Assembly: GCF_019976755.1 (NCBI RefSeq)
Contig: NZ_AP023441.1
Location: forward strand, 1,240,001 to 1,304,000
Direction of reading: 5' to 3'
DNA from: Nostoc sp. MS1
GTDB taxonomy: Bacteria; Cyanobacteriota; Cyanobacteriia; Cyanobacteriales; Nostocaceae
Length of the DNA: 64,000 nucleotides
The stretch's first letter is position 1; each line of letters opens with the position of its first letter. A program made the translations under genes and the position numbers. Below are positions 8,670-16,967 of the stretch, piece after piece. The notes under the pieces are model-generated. The model did no database searches. It had not been told where the DNA came from and saw nothing but the letters and a program-made list of their open reading frames with translations.

Positions 8670-9764
8670 TTATTTATTAAAAATATAGAAATTATCAGTA
8701 CGTATCTGACTCCCATTACGCAAAACTTGTACTTGTTCTGGACTAACTACGTAAGAGAAACTACCATTATCAGCTTGATATCTATTTCTCCCAACAGTCC
8801 AAGCTGGTATTTTGACTGACTGAGTTGGGTTCTGTTTTAACTCACCTATGTAAAATAACTGCCCATTCTCATCACATATCCTGACTAGGGCATTTGCGGT
8901 TTCTCCTTCTAACCGCGTCATCCCGTTGCATTGTACATCGCTATTCATAGCCCCTAAAGTTATGGGTATGGGTTGCGAAGGTGAAACTTGTTGTTCTAGA
9001 GAAGGTTGAGGAACTAATGGCGAGGGAGGAAGTAAGCTTCCACCATAAGCTTCACCAGCACGGGAGATAGGGGCAGGGAATGGGTTATTTTCAGGTATAG
9101 TTGGTAATTCTTGTACTTGTCTGGTTGAAGGAACTTTAGCCGCAGTCGCAGCAACACGTTGTGATGGAGTTTTACTAGCTGTCGAGGACGCTAAAAAAGT
9201 TATAGGATTAACAGCCACTCGCCCATTAGGATAATATTCAAAGTGTAAATGAGTTCCAGTACTGTTACCTGTAGACCCCATTTCCGCAATTATTTGTCCT
9301 TGTTTGACCTGTTGACCTTTACTTACTAATAAACGGCGGTTATGTCCATATACAGTAACGCTACCATTAGGATGTTTAATTTCTATAGCATTTCCTAGTC
9401 CCCAGTCATCCCACCCAGCTTTGACTACCTTCCCCGCCGCCGCCGCGAAAATTGGCGTTCCCGATGCACCTGCAATATCAATTCCTTCGTGTTTGTATTT
9501 GCGAAAACCTTGGGAAATATATCCTTGTGTCGGCCAAATTAAGTTAGAGCTAGAGATAGGGTTAGGATTAGGGTTAGGGTTAGGGTTATAAATTGGGCTG
9601 GGAATGGGAATAGGAATAGCTTTCTGTTGGCTGGGAGAAGTTTGGGCGACTTGCGTTAAGGCAGTGGTATTTGTACAAAGTACCGCAGTTAAAGATGTGA
9701 TAGTAATATAAGTAAATTTACGGTGATAGAGGAAGGTAAGTTCTTTAGGTAGTTTTAAGCGCAT
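8670..9764 (-). CDS. M23-family metallopeptidase (LytM-like), exported
   Basis: A 364-aa exported protein. A basic N-terminus and hydrophobic segment (about residues 14-36) precede a Pro/Asn-repeat linker (PNPNPNPNP, about 59-67). The M23 peptidase domain spans about 75-190, with zinc-ligand motifs KHEGIDIAG near 90-98 and HLHFEYY near 170-176. Such enzymes cut peptide bridges in peptidoglycan. The C-terminal 170 residues are Pro-rich and then form a small domain ending NFYIFNK. The NP linker is encoded by a tandem hexamer. The family and active-site histidines are clear. Confidence 0.88.
   Translation of the reverse strand: MRLKLPKELTFLYHRKFTYITITSLTAVLCTNTTALTQVAQTSPSQQKAIPIPIPSPIYNPNPNPNPNPISSSNLIWPTQGYISQGFRKYKHEGIDIAGASGTPIFAAAAGKVVKAGWDDWGLGNAIEIKHPNGSVTVYGHNRRLLVSKGQQVKQGQIIAEMGSTGNSTGTHLHFEYYPNGRVAVNPITFLASSTASKTPSQRVAATAAKVPSTRQVQELPTIPENNPFPAPISRAGEAYGGSLLPPSPLVPQPSLEQQVSPSQPIPITLGAMNSDVQCNGMTRLEGETANALVRICDENGQLFYIGELKQNPTQSVKIPAWTVGRNRYQADNGSFSYVVSPEQVQVLRNGSQIRTDNFYIFNK
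9558..9588. repeat. Telomere-like GGGTTA hexamer tract inside the M23 gene
   Basis: Five successive GGGTTA/GGATTA-type hexamers on the plus strand, read on the coding strand as CCCTAA units. They encode the Asn-Pro repeat between the signal sequence and the peptidase domain. The tract is in frame (six bases make two codons), so copy-number slippage would change linker length without a frameshift. Confidence 0.8.
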
Positions 9765-10832
9765 AAAGGATATCTCAGATACTTTAAAGATATTTGCTAT
9801 TTCACTCTTATGCTGGGATTGTCAGGGAAGTTTTAGTCAAATTTATAACTTTCTTCAATGCTTTACATCAAGTAGACGAACATCTACTGTGAAAGTGTCT
9901 TAGTTAAATAAATTTGGTAAAAAGAGCTAAAAATAGTGCTGGATGTAGGTGTAGGAGTATCAAGGTATAGGGTGTAAAGATAGATGAGATTGATCTCGAT
10001 CAATGTAATCATGGGATTTTTAACAGTGACCAGTAACCAGTGAATAGTTACCAGTCTTTTAAATACCTGGGTCTAAGTCACTCGTTAATTGGTAGTATGC
10101 GTTAGTGGCGGGTTTCAATCCCTTTACTATACGCCGTCAGGACTGATAACTGTTAACTGATTTAAGTGTTGACCCTATACCCAAAAGATTTCTCTATTCT
10201 GACTTTATACTTATCGTATAAGACTGATATTTAATTTTTGAAAAGATTCAGTAAATTTCTACCAGTCGTCTTCACTGTTCCCTATGGTCTGTTTTCAGAA
10301 TTTCCAGAATGGTGAAGGCAGATTTTAGAGGATAGTTAGCAAAAACGATATCCTAAATAAAGGCGAAGTCTTCTTTGTACTAATTATTCTTGATGATTAT
10401 GAGGCTAGGGTTGAAGATTTTTAACCGTACAGAGGCTAAGAGAGGAAGCTTCAAAGTATTTTTACTACTTCTTGGATAAGTCTAGAATTAAGCGATCAGC
10501 TACGCTGGGCGCTTGCGCCATCGCACATACAACTCTAAATTCCCTCTGGCTGAGAAAAAATCTAATTATTCACACTCTCAGAGAGCCTAAGTTTGATTTT
10601 GTTTAAATTTTGTATTTAATAGCCTATATATAGGATGGCAAATAGTACCTAGTTGTTGATAATGCAATATATGCTAATAAGATAAGCAATTAATGTTTCT
10701 AGTCAGTTATATGCCAAGTTGGCTTTGCACAAGATGCTAACTTGTCCAAAACAGACAACTAAACACACACTGATCCCAGTTTATTTGCTTGAATAGCTAT
10801 ATTGAGAGACTTGTAATTTCATACTCTTGATT
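9765..10832. other. Gene-free kilobase with palindromes
   Basis: No convincing ORF on either strand over about 1.07 kb. The stretch holds heptamer-like CAGTAACCAGTGA repeats (10025-10055), a lone GGTTTCAATCCCTTTA segment resembling part of a CRISPR repeat but present once, and a compact three-hairpin palindrome (10492-10524). The last 200 bases are AT-rich and probably contain the promoter of the zinc-ribbon operon. An unannotated small RNA is possible but cannot be shown. Confidence 0.5.
10492..10524. repeat. 33-bp palindromic element folding as a three-way junction
   Basis: Outer stem GCGAT/ATCGC (10492-10496 with 10520-10524) encloses two adjacent perfect hairpins: CAGC-TAC-GCTG (10497-10507) and GGCGC-TT-GCGCC (10508-10519). 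Every base outside the two small loops is paired. It looks like a dispersed Nostoc repeat rather than a terminator: there is no U-run and no gene end nearby. Confidence 0.75.
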
Positions 10833-11078
10833 ATGACCAGTAAAATAATTGATGTTAGAGAGTACACGGTTAGAGCGCATAAGCGATTGATTCACACTCG
10901 CGTTTTTAACTTTGTTTGTAAGGAATGTGATGAACCTACAAAGCGCGAGACTTTTGGCCCTCGTCCTTTGTATTGTGAGAGATGTCGTCCTCCGCAAGCA
11001 CCTAAAAAATCTCAGCAGCCAAGTCGCAAAGCCAAACCTAGACCAACTACTTATAAAAGCGACATCGATTTAGGTTAA
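10833..11078 (+). CDS. Small zinc-ribbon protein
   Basis: 81 aa from the ATG at 10833; an in-frame TTG at 10827 would add two residues. The core has two Cys pairs, CKEC and CERC, 15 residues apart with FGPRPLYCERC between, a typical zinc ribbon of about 25 residues. The N-terminus is basic (REYTVRAHKRLIHTRVF), and the tail is rich in Lys, Arg, Pro and Gln. It is probably a nucleic-acid or protein adaptor. The next gene begins only eight bases after the stop, so the two are almost certainly co-transcribed. I do not recognise a named family. Confidence 0.75.
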   Translation: MTSKIIDVREYTVRAHKRLIHTRVFNFVCKECDEPTKRETFGPRPLYCERCRPPQAPKKSQQPSRKAKPRPTTYKSDIDLG

Positions 11079-11086
11079 TTTGAAGC

Positions 11087-12109
11087 ATGATAAATCCTCA
11101 ATTGCAATTAGAGCCTCCTCCCCAAGATTTTGTCTCGCCCCTTCTGGAATTACGAGACTATTATGCACGCCTTGTAGAAGAGTATGAAACTCTATTTACA
11201 CAAGCGCGATCGCAACTTGATCATGTAGAAGCTTTATTATCTACTTGGTCTGCTCATCAGAAACCTCAACTACCTATGGGTGAAGCCACCCAAGAAGTTC
11301 AGGCTTCTTTTCCTCAAGTTTCTCTACCGTCTTTAGCTAACGGTACTTCTCACACGCAGCTTAACTTACTAGAGTCCAGCAAACTGGAATCTTCCAGCGC
11401 TGAGGACTTGGAAACAGAAGATTTAGAGACTTCGCCAGAAGATAATGAAGAGTCTCCAACTACTAGTTCATCACCAACTATAGAAATTACTCCAGAGACT
11501 ATCAAGGGAACGGATATCCCCATGTTACCGGAGTATCAGTCTCTCACTCGTATGGAAGCCATTACAAGGCTACTGCGAGATAATCTTGGCGTAGTATGTC
11601 ACATAGATTTTATAGTGCGATCGCTTTATGGAGAGTTAGAACCTTATATATTTAGAGTGGTTAAAGGTAGGGTGCAATCATCCTTAACTCAAGGTAGAGA
11701 AAGACAGGCTTGGTATGGCATCCCTGATGAACCTGGATGTTACACTCTAGATTTAAGTTTGGTAACATCCAACCGTACTCATACCTACTCCCCAACTGGC
11801 AAAAGTAAGAAGAAAAAGCCTATTGTTGTTCCCAAAACAAGAGTTGTCCCAATGTTGGAACCCTACCAAGGACAATTTTTAATTGATGCTTTGAGTGTCT
11901 TCTTCAGAAAAAATCCAGGGAAAGTTTTTGGTGTAGCTGATGTCATCACAGGAATTTATGGAGAACTAGACGAGGAAGACACTAGAGAGGTGAAAAGCAA
12001 AGTCTTAAACGAACTCTCCCGTGGTTATCGCACAGGTAGGTTTGCTAGAGTACCGAATAAAGTCGGCTTCTATACTTTAGATTTAAAGCAAGCCGCTAAG
12101 TCAGGATAA
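11087..12109 (+). CDS. Protein with two HARE-HTH-like winged-helix domains
   Basis: A 340-aa soluble protein. Residues 1-60 form a predicted helical, partly coiled-coil region (LELRDYYARLVEEYETLF). An acidic, Ser/Thr/Glu-rich linker follows (about 100-145). Two related modules are then visible: about 150-230 (SLTRMEAITRLLRDNLGVV to GIPDEPGCYTLDLSL) and about 260-336 (QFLIDALSVFFRKNPGKVF to RVPNKVGFYTLDLKQ). Both end in a P-x-x-x-G-x-YTLDL signature and contain a YGEL element. The pattern resembles HARE-HTH winged helices, which link chromatin, restriction and DNA-end proteins. The assignment is by eye. It is paired with the zinc-ribbon gene. Confidence 0.65.
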   Translation: MINPQLQLEPPPQDFVSPLLELRDYYARLVEEYETLFTQARSQLDHVEALLSTWSAHQKPQLPMGEATQEVQASFPQVSLPSLANGTSHTQLNLLESSKLESSSAEDLETEDLETSPEDNEESPTTSSSPTIEITPETIKGTDIPMLPEYQSLTRMEAITRLLRDNLGVVCHIDFIVRSLYGELEPYIFRVVKGRVQSSLTQGRERQAWYGIPDEPGCYTLDLSLVTSNRTHTYSPTGKSKKKKPIVVPKTRVVPMLEPYQGQFLIDALSVFFRKNPGKVFGVADVITGIYGELDEEDTREVKSKVLNELSRGYRTGRFARVPNKVGFYTLDLKQAAKSG

Positions 12110-12180
12110 GGAAAGTGAGGAGTGCTGAGTTAAGAGTGCTGAGTGCTGTTAGCGGAAGCGGGGCGTTCAGCCCGTGCTGA
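12110..12180. repeat. GTGCTGAGT direct repeats plus GC hairpin
   Basis: Several copies of a 9-base GTGCTGAGT-type unit flank a GC-rich segment containing GGGC-GTTCA-GCCC (12159-12171). The tract lies between the convergent HARE-HTH-like and glpK genes and resembles other composite Nostoc intergenic repeats. Confidence 0.6.
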
Positions 12181-12264
12181 GTAAAATAGATAGGGAATAA
12201 TAATTAACAACTTTAGTAACCGAACAATATTATTCTCCCCCCTCTCCCTCATCTCCCCCATCTC

Positions 12265-13785
12265 CTACTCTACCCACCCCAAAGTCCGTTGCACGGCTTT
12301 TTGCCATGTAGCAAAATTACCTCTAGCACTGTTGCTTCCTTCCCCTGGCTCAAATATGCAGTCTATTTGGCGTTGGTTTACCAAGGTTGAGTAACTATCC
12401 CACAACCCCACGGCTAAACCTGCGGCGAAAGCTGCACCTTGAACTGTTGTGTCGCGCATGGTGGGACGTTCTACGGGAATACCTAATACATCAGCTTGGA
12501 ACTGCATGAGAAAATTATTCTCGCAAGCACCACCATCGACAATCAAACGCTGCATGGGACTATTACAAGACGCATTGATGGCTTGTACTATTTCTAACAC
12601 TTGATAGGCGATCGCTTCTAGTACCGCCCTAACTAAATGCTGGGGTTGGACACTGGCGGTAATGCCGAAAAAGGCCCCCCTGGCGTTCATATCCCAATAA
12701 GGCGCACCCAGTCCACTAAAAGCTGGGACAAAGTAGACTCCGCCGTTATCGGGTACTTGATTTGCCATCGCCTCGGTTTCCGCAGCCGTTTTAATTATTT
12801 TGATGCCATCACGCAGCCATTGGATACAAGCACCACTAGTAAACATACTGCCTTCTAGAGCATAGCCTACATTTAATTCTTGTTGTGAATTGGCTTGTGT
12901 CCAAGCGATTGTGGATATTAGTTGATGCTGGGAACGGACTATATCTGTACCAGTGTGAGCCACTAAAAAGCTACCTGTGCCGTAAGTACATTTCATTAAA
13001 CCAGGGCGATCGCAGCCATGACCAAATAAAGCTGCTTGCTGATCGCCTAGAATAGCTGTGATGGGGATAGCCGCGCCAAGTAAGGTACTATCGGTAACAC
13101 CAAATTTTCCTAAGCTTGGTTGAATTTGCGGCAGAATATGGGCAGGTATTTGGAAGATATCTAATAGTTGTTCATCCCAGTCGCAGGTTTTGAGATTCAT
13201 TAACATTGTGCGGCTGGCATTACTATGGTCGGTGGCGTGGACTTGACCACCTGTCAATTTCCACAGTATCCAAGTATCAATTGTACCTGCAAGGACATTA
13301 TTTAAGTCAATACCTGTGATGTTATCTAGTAACCACCGGAGTTTAGTAGCAGAGAAGTAAGCATCAATAACTAGGCCAGTGCGATCGTAAATTTCTTGAG
13401 CGTAGTCTTGTGATTGTAACTCATGGCACAGAGGCGCGGTGCGGCGGTCTTGCCAGACTATGGCTTTATGTAACGGTTCGCCTGTAGTTTTATCCCAGAG
13501 TAAGCAAGTTTCCCTTTGGACAGTTAAACCGATAGCAGTAATTTCACTAGAAGAGATTTGAGCATGAGCGATCGCTGTTTGCATCACCCGGTAAGTATCT
13601 TGCCAGATTTGATTGGGGTCATGCTCTAACCATCCGGGTTGAGGGTAATATTGCGTTAGTTCTTTGTATGCTTGAGCTACTATTTTACCTGCGGCGTTAA
13701 AGATAAATGCCCGGTTCCCTGTTGTCCCCAAGTCCAACGCTAGAATATAGCCGGATGATAGTGTTTTGCTCCCCAATGTCTGCAT
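12265..13785 (-). CDS. glpK: Glycerol kinase
   Basis: ATP-dependent phosphorylation of glycerol to glycerol 3-phosphate, feeding glycerolipid synthesis and glycerol use. The 506 aa match the usual length of about 500. FGGY-type motifs are in place: the N-terminal phosphate loop LDLGTTGNRAFIFN (about residues 17-30; many kinases have TSSR rather than TGNR here), HDPNQIWQD, the WQDRRT active-site segment near 110, GDQQAALFGHGC near 248, and GGACENNFLMQFQAD near 420. The Asn in TTGNR, where Ser or Thr is usual, is a minor oddity. It is a single gene; no glpF or glpD is adjacent. Confidence 0.93.
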   Translation of the reverse strand: MQTLGSKTLSSGYILALDLGTTGNRAFIFNAAGKIVAQAYKELTQYYPQPGWLEHDPNQIWQDTYRVMQTAIAHAQISSSEITAIGLTVQRETCLLWDKTTGEPLHKAIVWQDRRTAPLCHELQSQDYAQEIYDRTGLVIDAYFSATKLRWLLDNITGIDLNNVLAGTIDTWILWKLTGGQVHATDHSNASRTMLMNLKTCDWDEQLLDIFQIPAHILPQIQPSLGKFGVTDSTLLGAAIPITAILGDQQAALFGHGCDRPGLMKCTYGTGSFLVAHTGTDIVRSQHQLISTIAWTQANSQQELNVGYALEGSMFTSGACIQWLRDGIKIIKTAAETEAMANQVPDNGGVYFVPAFSGLGAPYWDMNARGAFFGITASVQPQHLVRAVLEAIAYQVLEIVQAINASCNSPMQRLIVDGGACENNFLMQFQADVLGIPVERPTMRDTTVQGAAFAAGLAVGLWDSYSTLVNQRQIDCIFEPGEGSNSARGNFATWQKAVQRTLGWVE

Positions 13786-13960
13786 AGGTATGAATGAGAA
13801 TGCGATCGCTTTACCTATGGTACAGATATTTGGGTCTTTCTACATATTGGGTTAGGTTGGGCGATCGTTTTTCTATTTTTTTATTCCTGTAAGGTTTAGA
13901 GGATTGCAGAAAGTTGATTATAAATTACTAGGACTATTACCAATTACCTATTACCTATTA

Positions 13961-14329
13961 TCAAAACTTCTGCATATTCATACTTACAGGATCAAACCCT
14001 CTTGAAAATTTTGTGGTTTCGTCATAATAAGCACCTGTTAAATCTGCTCCGTACAACTTAGTAAAGTTAAGTTTAGCTCCCCGGAGATTAGCTTCGTTCA
14101 ACTTCACACCTGATAAATTCGCTCTTGTCAAATTTGCATTGGCTAAGTTGGCTCTACTTAAGTCTGCTCCCCAAAGTTTGGCTCTAGCTAGGTTAGCACC
14201 GCTCAAGTCTGCTCCCCATAAGTTTATCCCAGGTAAATAAACTCCAATTAACCTAGCTCTAACTAGGTTGGCGGCGGGAAAATATCTCTCTCCTGCGGCG
14301 TAACGTTTTTTGATTGTCTCAGCATCCAT
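13961..14329 (-). CDS. Pentapeptide-repeat protein
   Basis: A 122-aa protein made largely of A(D/N)LXX pentapeptides between residues 19 and 100, which fold as a right-handed quadrilateral beta helix. Examples are GADLSGANLARAKLWGADLS and ANLTRANLSGVKL. The N-terminal MDAETIKKRYAAGERYF is a common leader of cyanobacterial pentapeptide proteins. It overlaps the upstream gene by 11 bases, indicating translational coupling. Function is unknown; these proteins generally act as binding scaffolds. Confidence 0.88.
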   Translation of the reverse strand: MDAETIKKRYAAGERYFPAANLVRARLIGVYLPGINLWGADLSGANLARAKLWGADLSRANLANANLTRANLSGVKLNEANLRGAKLNFTKLYGADLTGAYYDETTKFSRGFDPVSMNMQKF

Positions 14330-14633
14330 GAGTTGTATTCACCTTCTTAAGCAAGAAAGAAGTTATGTGTTCCCATTCTCGATGTAACTCTCCGGTAAAC
14401 TCTGGTTGACTGCTGCGATGATACCAGTAATGAGCGTTATTCAAGTCGCCTTCTTTACGATGTAAGTACGCATGAACCCAAGCGCTATCTATGTCTTTGG
14501 CATTCTGGACGATTTCATGTGCTTGGTTCCAGTCGCCTTGTTTGTCACACCAAAGAGCTTGCAGCGCTTTTGGTAGGGTTTGAGGACATGAGCGCTGTCT
14601 TTCCATCAAGCGGATAAATTCTTCTGTATTCAT
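14319..14633 (-). CDS. Small TPR-like helical protein
   Basis: A 104-aa soluble protein with a TPR-like pair of helices (ALWCDKQGDWNQAHEIVQ and AWVHAYLHRKEGDLNNAHYW). The second carries the conserved H-x-x-x-G-D-x-x-N-A-x-Y-W-Y pattern seen in short conserved bacterial hypothetical proteins. It overlaps the start of the pentapeptide gene by 11 bases, so the two are probably translated together and may interact. No named function. Confidence 0.65.
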   Translation of the reverse strand: MNTEEFIRLMERQRSCPQTLPKALQALWCDKQGDWNQAHEIVQNAKDIDSAWVHAYLHRKEGDLNNAHYWYHRSSQPEFTGELHREWEHITSFLLKKVNTTHGC

Positions 14634-15017
14634 AATCGCTACTCAGCAATTATTAGACCTCTATTTCCAAGATACTCTGTGGTTTGATGATTGAGTGATG
14701 TTTGATGAGACGTTACTGTATATCTTTATCTTTGTTAAGTTAATTTTGTCTGTATTCTATGAGATAGCACAAGATTTGAGTCCACCAGATAGACCGATTA
14801 TAAAGCAGTTTTTAAACGTAGAGGCACGCTAAGGTTAGCGCGGTGAACCAGCGCTGTAGGAGGGTTTCTCTCTCTGACGAGACGCTGACGCGAACCGCAG
14901 GCGACTGGTGAACCCGTTGGCGTAGCCTCTCGTAGAGAAGGGAGGGAGAGGAGGAGAGATTTTATGTTTCTCTGCCTCTTGCTGTTTTAGCTATTCCCTG
15001 TTGTATGTTACCTGTAG
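14634..15017. other. Intergenic region dominated by a composite repeat
   Basis: About 380 bases without a gene. The first 180 are AT-rich and hold the likely promoter of the TPR-like/pentapeptide pair. The rest is taken up by the GC-rich palindromic element at 14818-14940 and a purine-rich GGGAGGGAGAGGAGG tract after it. Confidence 0.55.
14818..14940. repeat. GC-rich palindromic mosaic element (MITE-like)
   Basis: About 120 bases, far richer in G+C than the flanks. Imperfect inverted ends GTAGAGGCACGC and GGCGTAGCCTCTCG bracket internal GGTGAACC motifs in two copies (14843 and 14888 regions) and small hairpins. There is no ORF. It looks like a non-autonomous dispersed repeat of the kind scattered through Nostoc genomes. 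Confidence 0.55.
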
Positions 15018-15587
15018 TTAAATCTGGCCTAGTTGCTGTCTGCTTTTAATTTCTTGGTTTTGTTTAGGAACGATTTCAAACTCAAAGTTACCGACTAAGC
15101 GTTCATCAACATATACATATATTATATGTTTGCCTGGGGGATCACCGGGTGCGATCGTCCAAAAGTTCTCAATGACACCATTTTTAGGTAATTGGGTACG
15201 CTTGGTGACTGCTTCTGTACCGTCGGCTGATAATGTGAAATTTTCGCCGTCATCTGTTGCCCATGTTTGTGGGGCTTTTGGTAGGCGTAGGACTTCGCGC
15301 CATGTTACTTGCCCTTTAACACCTTGTATTTGAATGCGCCAGCCGTATTTATTTCCCTCTACTAGTGGGACTTTGATTGTCGGGGTGAAGTTAAATTTCC
15401 CTCCAGCGTCTAGAGTTGCTACTCCAAACTCAGCTTTACTAATATTTATCGGTTGAGTTTTGCTCGGCTGAGACTGAGGGCTTGACTGAGCAAGTGTCTT
15501 AGGGTTGTTGGCGAAGGCTGAGGTAGGAACAAACCCAGTCATCAGCAAAGAAGATGTGATTACAACTGTCGCAGCCCGAATTATCAT
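15018..15587 (-). CDS. Exported protein of unknown function
   Basis: About 189 aa from the ATG at 15587; a TTG at 15596 would add three residues. A clear Sec signal covers about residues 1-26, with cleavage near TSAFA-NN. After a Gln/Ser/Pro-rich spacer, the remaining 135 residues look like a beta-sandwich: KFNFTPTIKVPLVEGNKYGW, QVTWREVLRLPKAPQTWA, and a C-terminal GKHIIYVYVDERLVGNFEFE. This could be a periplasmic Ig-like domain. A distant tie to DUF3859 is conceivable but not shown. Confidence 0.65.
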   Translation of the reverse strand: MIIRAATVVITSSLLMTGFVPTSAFANNPKTLAQSSPQSQPSKTQPINISKAEFGVATLDAGGKFNFTPTIKVPLVEGNKYGWRIQIQGVKGQVTWREVLRLPKAPQTWATDDGENFTLSADGTEAVTKRTQLPKNGVIENFWTIAPGDPPGKHIIYVYVDERLVGNFEFEIVPKQNQEIKSRQQLGQI

Positions 15588-15743
15588 GCTTCTCAATTTT
15601 TCGGTCAGTTACTAGTACATATTCAACTACTTTTTGTGCATCTCCGGTAGGGGTGGTGCGGGAATTTTGGCGGTAACACATTTATCCGAAAAGAGCTGCG
15701 TTTGCGTTGATGTTAAAGGCTGTTACTTATTTTGCTGGAGTTT

Positions 15744-16724
15744 ATGTTTTCTAGAATAACTTTAATTGTGGCGATCGCTACTCTCTGCACTTTAGGCTTA
15801 CTATCACTATTATCTTACGTAGCTTGGTCTTGGCCGCTAGAGATGTTAACTCATTTCCGCTTTCAGTATTTGGTTTTGTCTTTAATTGTTACCAGTGTTT
15901 TATTGATTCTTTGGAAAACCCGCCACATCAAAAGTAAGCTACTTATTTTTACATCTCTATTACTAGTCGGTTTGAATCTAATTGAGATTTTACCTTGGTA
16001 TATTCCCCATACACAACAATTAGCCGGGAATACATCTACACCAATTCGAGTTTTATCTTTCAATATCAATGTTCAAAATAAACAATACGATAACATGGTG
16101 GATGTCGTACTAGATTCTCAAACTGATGTAGCTGTATTGAGTGAAGTTAGTCAAGATACGATGACAAAATTGAATGAGGGTTTAAAAGGTACTTTGCCTT
16201 ATACTTTTAGGACTCCTGGTGGTGGTATGGCAATTTTTAGCCGCTTTCCATTTTTAGATGTTAAGGGCGATAACTTTAATAAACAAGGAAATCACAATTT
16301 AATTGCTACTTTAGAAATAAATAAGCAGCCTGTAAAAGTTATTGGTACACATCCCTTAGTTCCCGTAAAGCTGACAAATTTTCACAGCCGAAATCGTCAA
16401 TTAGCTGCACTTGCTAAATATATTCAAGAAATAAATCAGCCATTGATTTTAGTTGGTGATTTTAACTTAACTCCTTGGTCGCCTTATTACCGACGTTTTA
16501 TTAATAAAACTAAGTTACATAACACCCGTTTAGGTTTTGGGATTTTACCAAGTTGGCCTCGTCCTGCTACTCATGTACACATACCAAAATGGCAGATACC
16601 GTTAGTAAATATTCCCATTGACCACTGTTTAGTTAGTCAGCATTTCAATGTCGCTAGAATCTACACTGGAGCAAATGGTAATTCTGATCACGCATCGTTA
16701 ATCACTGAATTAGTTTTGCGTTAA
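15744..16724 (+). CDS. Membrane-anchored endonuclease/exonuclease/phosphatase-family protein
   Basis: About 326 aa from the ATG at 15744 (TTG at 15732 is an alternative). Three N-terminal membrane helices (about residues 4-25, 37-56 and 65-85) are followed by an EEP catalytic domain (about 95-326). Visible motifs are IRVLSFNINVQN, VAVLSEVSQ (metal-binding Glu), GTHPLVPV, LILVGDFNLTPWSP (catalytic Asp-x-Asn) and the final NSDHASLITELVL (catalytic His). The family cleaves phosphodiester or phosphomonoester bonds; membrane-anchored versions are often called YafD-like. Substrate unknown. Confidence 0.85.
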   Translation: MFSRITLIVAIATLCTLGLLSLLSYVAWSWPLEMLTHFRFQYLVLSLIVTSVLLILWKTRHIKSKLLIFTSLLLVGLNLIEILPWYIPHTQQLAGNTSTPIRVLSFNINVQNKQYDNMVDVVLDSQTDVAVLSEVSQDTMTKLNEGLKGTLPYTFRTPGGGMAIFSRFPFLDVKGDNFNKQGNHNLIATLEINKQPVKVIGTHPLVPVKLTNFHSRNRQLAALAKYIQEINQPLILVGDFNLTPWSPYYRRFINKTKLHNTRLGFGILPSWPRPATHVHIPKWQIPLVNIPIDHCLVSQHFNVARIYTGANGNSDHASLITELVLR

Positions 16725-16967
16725 GTAACAGGCAGTCAAGTAGGTACAAGCAAGAAAAAGATTTTGATTTGTTATAGTAAAGTCAGTTAATATAAATTGA
16801 GATATACTTTACAAAATAAATGGTTATAATATCTGCTAATTATTAAAACTTTCTTTACTTTCATTAACATAGCAAATTCACCAAAACTTGAATCTTAAAA
16901 CTATAATTATTGGGTAAGGCTGGAAATTGCAAATTTAAGTTAAGATTCATCATTGTGTGATGTAATT

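Noticed and set aside
10108..10130. GGTTTCAATCCCTTTA resembling the start of a cyanobacterial CRISPR repeat
   Set aside because: It occurs once, with no regularly spaced copies nearby and no cas genes.
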